From assembly GCA_050701695.1 (NCBI GenBank), contig JBOGDE010000074.1, positions 1-18,993 of the forward strand: 18,993 bases of DNA. The letters are read 5' to 3'. Position numbers and translations under genes: made by a program. Of this stretch, positions 13,600-18,993 are shown one piece after another. This stretch comes from WHSM01 sp050701695 (GTDB taxonomy: Bacteria > Actinomycetota > Actinomycetes > Mycobacteriales > Micromonosporaceae). A model generated the notes under the pieces. The model searched no databases. It was not told the origin of the DNA and saw only the letters and a list, made by a program, of their open reading frames with translations. The stretch's first letter is position 1. Each line of letters starts with the position of its first letter.

Positions 13600-14703
13600 T
13601 TACTTTCTCGACAGTTCGGTCTCGCCGGCGAGGCGGGCTTCGCGTTCGGCTTCCTGCAGGGCGTCGAGGACGCCGTCCAGGTCACCGTTCAGCACCAGAT
13701 CCAGGTTGTACGCGGTGTAACCGATCCGGTGGTCGCTGATCCGGTTCTGCGGGAAGTTGTACGTCCGGATCCGCTCCGACCGGTCGACGGTCCGCACCTG
13801 GGAGCGACGCGTGTCCGATGCCGCCGCGTCGGCCTCCTCCTGGGCGGCGGCCAGCAGCCGGGCCCGCAGGATCCGCATCGCCTGTTCCTTGTTCTGCAGC
13901 TGTGACTTCTCGTTCTGGCAGGAGACCACGATGCCGGTCGGCAGGTGGGTGATGCGTACCGCCGAGTCGGTGGTGTTCACCGACTGGCCGCCCGGGCCAG
14001 ACGAACGGTAGACGTCGACCCGCAGGTCGTTGGCGTGGATCTCGACGTCGACGTCCTCGGCCTCCGGCAGCACCAGCACCCCGGCCGCCGAGGTGTGGAC
14101 CCGGCCCTGCGACTCGGTGGCGGGCACCCGCTGCACCCGGTGCACGCCACCCTCGAACTTCAGCCGCGACCAGACCCCGTTGCCGCCCTCGGGCACCCCG
14201 CGGGTCTTGACCGCCATCGAGACGTTCTTGTGGCCTCCCAGGTCGGTCGGGTCGGCGTCGAGGATCTCGGCCTGCCAGCCGTTGCGCTCGGCGTACCGCA
14301 GATACATCCGGAGCAGGTCCCCGGCGAACAGCGCCGACTCGTCGCCGCCCTCCCCCGCTTTGATCTCCAGGATCACGTCCTTGGCGTCGTTGGGGTCACG
14401 CGGCAGCAGCAGCTCGGCGAGCTTGGCCTCCAGTCCGGGCAGGCTGGCCTCCAGCTCTGCCGCCTCGTCGGCGAAGGAGGTGTCCTCGGCGGCCAGCTCC
14501 CGGGCGGTCGCCAACTCATCGCGGGCGTGCTCAAGGTCCCGCGAGGCGGCGACGATCGGGCCCAGCTCGGCGTACCGGCGGCCGATCCGGCGAGCGGTGG
14601 CCTGGTCAGCGTGTACGGCGGGGTCGGCCAGCCGCTGCTCCAGCTCGGCGTGCTCGTCGAGCAGGCTCGCCAGCCGCGCGGAGCCTTCGGTCTGTGTCGC
14701 CAT
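13600..14703 (-). CDS. prfA: Peptide chain release factor 1
   Basis: The 367-residue product ends translation at UAG and UAA codons. The codon-reading tripeptide appears as PAT in VPATESQGRVHTSAA (about 196-210), which marks RF1 rather than RF2. The GGQ loop that triggers peptide release is in RSSGPGGQSVNTTDSAVRI (about 231-249), and its Gln is the target of PrmC. The N-terminal helical domain and the C-terminal RTYNFPQNRISDHRIG are normal, and length is typical. ATG 14703 has AGAGGAG upstream with six bases spacing. It ends in TAA only four bases from the convergent GGDEF gene, with no visible hairpin between them, so read-through or collision at that boundary is likely. Confidence 0.97.
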   Translation of the reverse strand: MATQTEGSARLASLLDEHAELEQRLADPAVHADQATARRIGRRYAELGPIVAASRDLEHARDELATARELAAEDTSFADEAAELEASLPGLEAKLAELLLPRDPNDAKDVILEIKAGEGGDESALFAGDLLRMYLRYAERNGWQAEILDADPTDLGGHKNVSMAVKTRGVPEGGNGVWSRLKFEGGVHRVQRVPATESQGRVHTSAAGVLVLPEAEDVDVEIHANDLRVDVYRSSGPGGQSVNTTDSAVRITHLPTGIVVSCQNEKSQLQNKEQAMRILRARLLAAAQEEADAAASDTRRSQVRTVDRSERIRTYNFPQNRISDHRIGYTAYNLDLVLNGDLDGVLDALQEAEREARLAGETELSRK

Positions 14704-14780
14704 GACGCGCTCCTCTTGTCACCGGGCCGATTGTCCTCAGGCCGGGCCCGATCTGTCGCCAGCCGGGTCCGAACACCACG

Positions 14781-14815
14781 ACGCCCGCCCATCCCAGGTC
14801 GGAACGGGCGGGCGT
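14781..14815 (-). terminator. Hairpin downstream of rpmE
   Basis: ACGCCCGCCC (14781-14790) and GGGCGGGCGT (14806-14815) make a perfect 10-bp stem with a 15-base loop, nine bases after the rpmE stop and before prfA. It lacks a T tract. It may cut transcription after rpmE, so that prfA receives fewer transcripts than the abundant ribosomal protein gene. Confidence 0.6.
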
Positions 14816-14823
14816 ACGCGAAG

Positions 14824-15054
14824 CTACTTGGACTTCTTGATGGCCTTCTGCACGTTGGCGTACTTGCGCTGGAAGCGGGCCACACGACCGCCGGTGTCGA
14901 GAATGCGCTGCTTGCCGGTGTAGAACGGGTGGCAGGCGCTGCAGGTCTCGACGTGGATCACGCCGTTGGCCGCCGTGCTGCGGGTGGTGAACGTGTTGCC
15001 ACAGGCGCAGCTGACCTCGGTCTGCACGTACGCCGGGTGGATGTCGGGCTTCAC
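14824..15054 (-). CDS. rpmE: 50S ribosomal protein L31 (zinc-binding form)
   Basis: The 76-residue product begins MKPDIHPAYVQTEVSCACGNTF and contains ETCSACHPFYTGKQRILDTGGRVARFQRKY, the L31 signature. Four cysteines (16, 18, 38, 41; CxC and CxxC) make it the zinc-containing form, whose zinc-free paralogue is often under Zur control in actinobacteria. GTG 15054 is preceded by AGAGGA at seven bases. It heads the rpmE-prfA pair. In many actinobacteria rho lies just upstream; here that place is taken by a DinB/MDMPI-like gene. Confidence 0.96.
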   Translation of the reverse strand: MKPDIHPAYVQTEVSCACGNTFTTRSTAANGVIHVETCSACHPFYTGKQRILDTGGRVARFQRKYANVQKAIKKSK

Positions 15055-15132
15055 TGCGGGTCCTCTCTCTGGTCGCCGGGTCGCCCGCCGGCCGGGGCCG
15101 CGCGGACGTGAACCGGAACCACACTTGCTGGA

Positions 15133-15157
15133 CGGTCAACTCCTGACCGACGTATAA
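15133..15157 (-). promoter_or_regulatory. Candidate rpmE promoter with overlapping palindrome
   Basis: The minus strand has a -10-like TTATAC (15157 to 15152) in a GC-rich gap. A perfect 6-bp inverted repeat, CGGTCA/TGACCG with a 5-base spacer (15133-15149), would cover the expected start near 15145, an operator-like position. The leader would be about 90 bases. The -35 is weak. Confidence 0.3.
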
Positions 15158-15196
15158 GTCTGCCACGCCCCCGACCTATTCCCGAATCCGCTCCCG

Positions 15197-15214
15197 CTAG
15201 TGCGGTGGCACTAG
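15197..15214 (-). terminator. Small hairpin at the end of the DinB/MDMPI-like gene
   Basis: CTAGTGC (15197-15203) and GCACTAG (15208-15214) form a perfect 7-bp stem with a GGTG loop. It overlaps the stop codon at 15211-15213. Confidence 0.45.
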
Positions 15215-15831
15215 AAGGCCGCGACCGTCTCCGGGGCCCGCTCCCGCCGGCTGAACGCCCGGATGACGGGGTACGGCCCGTGCCTCGCGGTCGCCATCCG
15301 GGCCAGCAGGTCGATCACGGCGGCACTCGCCTCGGCAGGTACGTCTGGAGTCGGCAGGTCCACGCTGACCGCGAGGTCGTCGAGGTGCACCACCAGCTCC
15401 AGCAGCCGCGTCATCAGGAAGTCGTCGAGGGTCAGGCACCACATGTCCCGCAGCTCGATCACGCGCTCCGGCGGCTCCGCCGGCAGCGTCACACGGAGCC
15501 GGCTCAAGCAGGCGGCGGCGGTCTCCGCGAGCGCCGACGGGCCACCGCTCGCCGTCGTCTCGCCGCGGTCGCGTACCGCCACCATGTCGGGGTGATCACG
15601 TGGCTGGTCGAGCCACCAGAAATTGTCGAGCAGCGCGATCGGGACACCGGTGGCGGGCGGCTCGCCGGTGATCTTCTCGACCTGGGTCAGCCCGCGCGAG
15701 AGGTGGCCGGCCAGGCCACTGACCCGTAAGTCGGGCAGCGCGCTGGGCCGCTCCCAGCCCGCCGCCACCGCCGGATGCCGCAGCAGCTCGACCACCACCG
15801 CACCCGTACCCAGATAGGCATCCCGGATCAT
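15211..15831 (-). CDS. DinB/MDMPI-fold metal-binding protein (mycothiol-dependent maleylpyruvate isomerase-like)
   Basis: The 206-residue product resembles the N-terminal metal-binding domain of mycothiol-dependent maleylpyruvate isomerases, a four-helix bundle. Likely ligands of the divalent metal are His43 (in LAGHLSRG), Glu145 and His149 (in LLELVVHLDDL), the spacing expected for the family. Many actinobacterial paralogues are annotated this way without a known substrate; they may be mycothiol S-transferases. No second SCP2-like domain is present. ATG 15831 has AGGATC upstream at about seven bases. It is alone between two hairpins, so it is probably a single-gene unit. A role in detoxification is inference from family only. 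Confidence 0.75.
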   Translation of the reverse strand: MIRDAYLGTGAVVVELLRHPAVAAGWERPSALPDLRVSGLAGHLSRGLTQVEKITGEPPATGVPIALLDNFWWLDQPRDHPDMVAVRDRGETTASGGPSALAETAAACLSRLRVTLPAEPPERVIELRDMWCLTLDDFLMTRLLELVVHLDDLAVSVDLPTPDVPAEASAAVIDLLARMATARHGPYPVIRAFSRRERAPETVAAF

Positions 15832-15858
15832 GCGCTTGATCCTGCCAGGGACGCCGGA

Positions 15859-15915
15859 GCATTGGACACCTGCTTACGAACCGGCCGGCGGATTTCGTAA
15901 GCAAGCGTCCAATGC
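15859..15915. other. Long imperfect palindrome between two minus-strand genes
   Basis: Two 22-base arms (15859-15880 and 15894-15915) pair at 20 of 22 positions around a 13-base loop. The outer nine pairs are GCATTGGAC/GTCCAATGC and the inner ten TGCTTACGAA/TTCGTAAGCA, separated by two mismatches flanking one pair. The loop contains CCGGCCGG. It lies 30 bases after the stop of the glycosidase gene and 27 before the next start, and is richer in A and T than its surroundings. A terminator is the simplest reading. A dispersed repeat element is the alternative. Confidence 0.75.
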
Positions 15916-15945
15916 CTCTGCGGGTGAGTACGGCCGGGGCGGGCT

Positions 15946-18900
15946 TCAGGTGAGGCGGACCGTTACCTCCCGGGTGGTGCCGTTGACGGTGACGGCGAGG
16001 GTCACCGTGCCGGCGCGCAGTGCGCGGAGCTGGCCGGTGGCGGGGTCGTACACCGCGATGTGGCGTTCCTTGGCGCCGGCCGGGTCGCCGATGTGCAGGT
16101 TGGCCGAGCCGGACCAGGCGGCGCTGACCGGGTAGCTCACCGGCACCTGCCGGCCGTGCTGGCTGGCGGTCGCGGTGACACTCGCGGCCCGGCCCACCGC
16201 AAGCTCCGCCGGCGCGGTCACCGCGAGCGCGTCGACGTGCGCCTTCAGCTCCACCCGCATCCAGTCCCGACCCGGGGTGTACGGGTGTGCCCTGGTCCAC
16301 TCGGCCTCGCGATCGGTGACCGGGTCGACGCCGACCATGGTCCAACCGGCGAAGCCGCCGTCGGCGGGCGCCGCCGCGGGGGCCTTGCCGCAGTTGCCGT
16401 TGATCACGTACGGCACACCGTCGGAGTGCCGCGCGTGGAAGACCCCGACGTGGGCGTTGATCATCGCCGCGCCCTTGCCGGTACGCAGCCGGAAATCGGC
16501 CAGCCACTGCTCCACCAGCGCCGCCTCGCGCCGGTCGGAGAGCAGGCTGCCCTGCTGCGGGGTGGGATCCCGCGGCGGATGGTGGAAGAAGATCGCCACG
16601 GAGCCGATCTCCGGCTTCTCGTCGGCGCCGGCGAGCGCGCCGCGCAGCAGCCGCAGCTGGTCCAGGCCGAGCACGCCGGTGGCCGAGTTGAGGGTCACGA
16701 ACCGGGTGCCCTTGTGGTCGAAGACCCGGGTGGTGGCGCCGAACTCGTCGCGGAAGTTGGCGATCGGGTCCGACGGCGGACCGCCCATGATCTCGTGGTT
16801 GCCCGGCACGTAGTACCACGGCACGGCATCACCCAACTCCTCGGTGAGCAGCCGCCGTGCCAGGTCGAAGTCGGCCGGCGCCGCTTCGTCCACGAAGTCT
16901 CCGTTGATGATCACGAAGTCCGGGTTCGCCGCGCGTACCTCCCGCAGGGTGCGCCGGGCCGACTTCACGATGTCGCTGTCCGGGTCGCGCGCCACGAACT
17001 GCGCGTCGGAGAGCACCGCGTACCGCCAGGGCGCGCCGTCGACGGTGCCGTTGGTGACCACCACCGGTGCCTTCACCACCGGTGCCGGCGGCAGCTGCAC
17101 CGACGGCGGTGTCCGGGCCACGATGTCGTCGATGATCACTTCGCTCTGGTACTGGGTGTCGGCGCGGATCTCGGCGACATAGAACCTGCGGATCTTCACC
17201 GGGTACGCCACCCCGGCCGGCACCGCCAGCTCGAGTTTCCGCCAACCGTGCCAGGTCACGAACGGCCCGCGCAGGATCACACTCTGCCCGTCGCGGTCCA
17301 GCAGGTGCAGGCTGGGCCACTCGCCGGTGCCGTTGCCGTACACCCACATGGTGAACGCCTGCGGCTGGCCCGGCACCTCGATCGGGGCCGGCGGGTTGGC
17401 GTACGCGGCCCGGGTGGAGGTCGACCGGGTGAAGTCGTACGACATCCGCAGCGCCGGACCACCGTCGTGGCCGGTCGCGGGCGCCACCGAGCCGGCCGCC
17501 CGGGCCTGGGTGAACGTCCAGGACCCGGCGTCGCCGAAGGTCGCGGCCGGCTGGTCCTCCAGCCCGACCGTCACCGGTACGGTGGCACGCCGTCCGGCCA
17601 CCTCCACGGTCACCAGCGTCGCCCCGGCGGGCTTGCGGGCCCGTACCGTCAGGGCGCCGTTCTCGCCGGGCCGGATGTCCAGCAGCGAGGTGTCGTAGCG
17701 CAGCGTCGCGTCGCCGGGTTCGATCGGCGCGTCGTAGCCGGCGGCGTCGTGGCCGACGATGCCGAACTCGCCGGTCTTCGACTGGTCGGCGAGGCTCACC
17801 CGGGGCACCGTCGCCTCGATCCGGGACAGCGGTCCGAGCACCGCCAGGTCGAGCTGGCCGGCGGCCTCGTTGCGGGTGGCGGTCACCCGAGCCTGGCCGG
17901 TCGTGCCCGCGGTGAACACGCCGTCGGCCGACACCGATCCGGCGCTGGCCGGCGTGGCCCGCCACACCGGCGCCCCGGCGGCGGGGCCGTACGTCTCGTC
18001 GTAGCCGGCGGCGGTCAGCCGGCGGGTCAGGCCGGGGAAGACCCGGTCCGGGTGGCCGCCGGGGCGTGGCCCGGTGGTGGGGGCGTCCAGCGGGTCGATC
18101 GCGGTCTCCACCCAGTAGCCGCGCAGCGTACCGCTGCCGGCCGGTGCCATGATCGCCAGTCCGTTCGGTACGTCGCGCTCCCCACCGTCGGCGGGTGCGT
18201 TCTCCACCTGCAAATCGGTCGACCCGGGTTCCCGGGCCACCATCGTGGACGAGCCACCACCGTCGAGGTTGAGCGCGCTGTGGGCGCCGAGCTTCTTCAT
18301 CATCACCGCGAGTTGGTCCAGCGACACGCCGTTCAGCCCGTCGAGCCGGCCGTCGACGGTGAGCAGGTACATCGTCCGGCCGTCGGCGGAGAAGCCGACC
18401 GCGGTACGCGGATGCACCGCCTTGTTGGTGAACGTCTGCGGCTTGCCGTCGATCACCAGCACGTCCCGGCCACCGACCGCGGTGACCAGCTCACTGCCGT
18501 CGGAGGTACGCGGCCGGTACGTCACCGCCACCTGGTCGCCGACCGCGAGCCCGGCGAGGGCGTCGGCGCCGGCCTCCCGCCCCACCAGTACGACATCGGC
18601 GGCGGCGATCGGGCCCTCACCCGCCTCGGACTTCACCGAACTCACCACGCCGTCGGTGACCACCACCTCGGTCACCCGCTCCGCCCCGGAGACCACCCGC
18701 GCCCGGCTGAAGCTACCCCACAGTTTCGTGTACACCCCGATTCCGCCGGCGGGAATGTCGGGACTGTTGAGCCGGGTGAGCGCCACCGGGCCGTCCGGCA
18801 GTGTCGCGGTGCCCTCGAACTCGACCTGCAGAATGTGGCCGGCCCCGGCGGCGTCGATGCCGACCGCCTGGTTGAACTCGGTCCAGGTCCGCGACGGGGA

Positions 18901-18993
18901 CTTCACCAGCTCGCCGTCGTCGATCGCCGGGCCGAGCGGCGCGTCGGAGTTGTTGATGTCGAAGAAGTCGCCGTTGACCGCGGCAACCGCACG
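15946..18993 (-). CDS. Phosphodiester glycosidase / calcineurin-like phosphoesterase fusion protein (5' end outside window)
   Basis: The frame is open to the window edge (visible 1015 residues), and the first residues VNGDFFDINNSDAPLGPAI already belong to the family, so the start and any signal peptide lie beyond. Domains in order (visible numbering): NAGPA-type phosphodiester glycosidase, 1 to about 280, with GLNGVSLDQLAVMMKKLGA and NLDGGGSS (about 242-249). Then Ig-like beta domains (about 300-480) and a jelly-roll, carbohydrate-binding-like region (485-625). A metallophosphoesterase follows (about 655-890) with LSDAQF, NGDFVD, PGNHE, FFHHPP and NAHVGVFHA. Last comes a beta-rich C-terminal domain (about 920-1015). 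The first motif has Gln where many enzymes have His, and the last is AHVGVFH rather than GHxH. It may release a phosphosugar linkage and then act on the phosphate outside the cell, which is inference. Confidence 0.85.
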   Translation of the reverse strand, partial: RAVAAVNGDFFDINNSDAPLGPAIDDGELVKSPSRTWTEFNQAVGIDAAGAGHILQVEFEGTATLPDGPVALTRLNSPDIPAGGIGVYTKLWGSFSRARVVSGAERVTEVVVTDGVVSSVKSEAGEGPIAAADVVLVGREAGADALAGLAVGDQVAVTYRPRTSDGSELVTAVGGRDVLVIDGKPQTFTNKAVHPRTAVGFSADGRTMYLLTVDGRLDGLNGVSLDQLAVMMKKLGAHSALNLDGGGSSTMVAREPGSTDLQVENAPADGGERDVPNGLAIMAPAGSGTLRGYWVETAIDPLDAPTTGPRPGGHPDRVFPGLTRRLTAAGYDETYGPAAGAPVWRATPASAGSVSADGVFTAGTTGQARVTATRNEAAGQLDLAVLGPLSRIEATVPRVSLADQSKTGEFGIVGHDAAGYDAPIEPGDATLRYDTSLLDIRPGENGALTVRARKPAGATLVTVEVAGRRATVPVTVGLEDQPAATFGDAGSWTFTQARAAGSVAPATGHDGGPALRMSYDFTRSTSTRAAYANPPAPIEVPGQPQAFTMWVYGNGTGEWPSLHLLDRDGQSVILRGPFVTWHGWRKLELAVPAGVAYPVKIRRFYVAEIRADTQYQSEVIIDDIVARTPPSVQLPPAPVVKAPVVVTNGTVDGAPWRYAVLSDAQFVARDPDSDIVKSARRTLREVRAANPDFVIINGDFVDEAAPADFDLARRLLTEELGDAVPWYYVPGNHEIMGGPPSDPIANFRDEFGATTRVFDHKGTRFVTLNSATGVLGLDQLRLLRGALAGADEKPEIGSVAIFFHHPPRDPTPQQGSLLSDRREAALVEQWLADFRLRTGKGAAMINAHVGVFHARHSDGVPYVINGNCGKAPAAAPADGGFAGWTMVGVDPVTDREAEWTRAHPYTPGRDWMRVELKAHVDALAVTAPAELAVGRAASVTATASQHGRQVPVSYPVSAAWSGSANLHIGDPAGAKERHIAVYDPATGQLRALRAGTVTLAVTVNGTTREVTVRLT

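Noticed and set aside
15946..17965. Additional minus-strand frames inside the glycosidase gene (for example 16829-17965)
   Set aside because: Arg/Gly/Pro-rich shadow frames with no domains, fully inside a conserved multidomain gene.
1..18993. CRISPR arrays, insertion sequences, prophage genes, tRNA or rRNA genes
   Set aside because: No spaced direct repeats, transposase or integrase motifs, terminal inverted repeats around a gene, or cloverleaf-like sequence were found on reading both strands.

Overview
The window is a piece of a high-GC actinobacterial chromosome, most likely from Micromonosporaceae. The evidence is strong GC3 bias in every gene, frequent GTG starts, a mycothiol-type maleylpyruvate-isomerase-like protein, and a gene order that largely matches the rpmE-prfA-prmC-sua5-atpIBEFHAGDC-DUF2550-pduO block I recall from Mycobacterium and relatives. 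Family placement is inference, not proven. I see no phage, insertion sequence, CRISPR array, tRNA or rRNA gene, and no gap of 300 bases without a gene.

Layout. 1-794 (+): the tail of an unidentified gene, then an N-terminal GNAT acyltransferase fragment joined out of frame to a VOC-family gene that has lost its start. This looks like a deletion scar. 805-1429 (+): a terminator hairpin, then pduO on an apparently leaderless transcript. 1475-9650 (-): the complete F-type ATP synthase operon in transcriptional order atpI, an AtpZ-like gene, atpB, E, F, H, A, G, D, C, then a DUF2550 gene. 9667-12009 (-): a low-molecular-weight phosphatase, sua5 and prmC, overlapping or closely spaced and feeding into the atp operon. 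12063-13595 (+): a soluble helical-repeat/GGDEF diguanylate cyclase transcribed against its neighbours. 13600-15054 (-): prfA and rpmE. 15211-15831 (-): a DinB/MDMPI-fold protein. 15946-18993 (-): the 3' part of a large, probably exported protein combining a phosphodiester glycosidase and a calcineurin-like phosphoesterase, open at the window edge.

How the genes work together. The minus-strand core is a translation and energy superoperon: ribosomal protein L31, release factor 1, its glutamine methyltransferase PrmC, the t6A enzyme Sua5, a phosphatase, then the whole H+-ATP synthase. One-base TGATG stop/start overlaps couple sua5/phosphatase, atpF/atpH and atpG/atpD. The c-subunit gene atpE has the best Shine-Dalgarno and a small hairpin just upstream, fitting its high stoichiometry. 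A strong hairpin sits between atpD and atpC, with a candidate promoter after it, so atpC-DUF2550 may be controlled separately.

The most unusual points are the GNAT/VOC junction, the atpD-atpC hairpin, a five-codon stop/start relay made by a 17-bp duplication before atpI, an AT-rich palindrome inside prmC, a long palindrome at 15859-15915, the diguanylate cyclase wedged between prmC and prfA, and the glycosidase-phosphoesterase fusion. Nothing here looks like a complete undescribed defence or mobile system.
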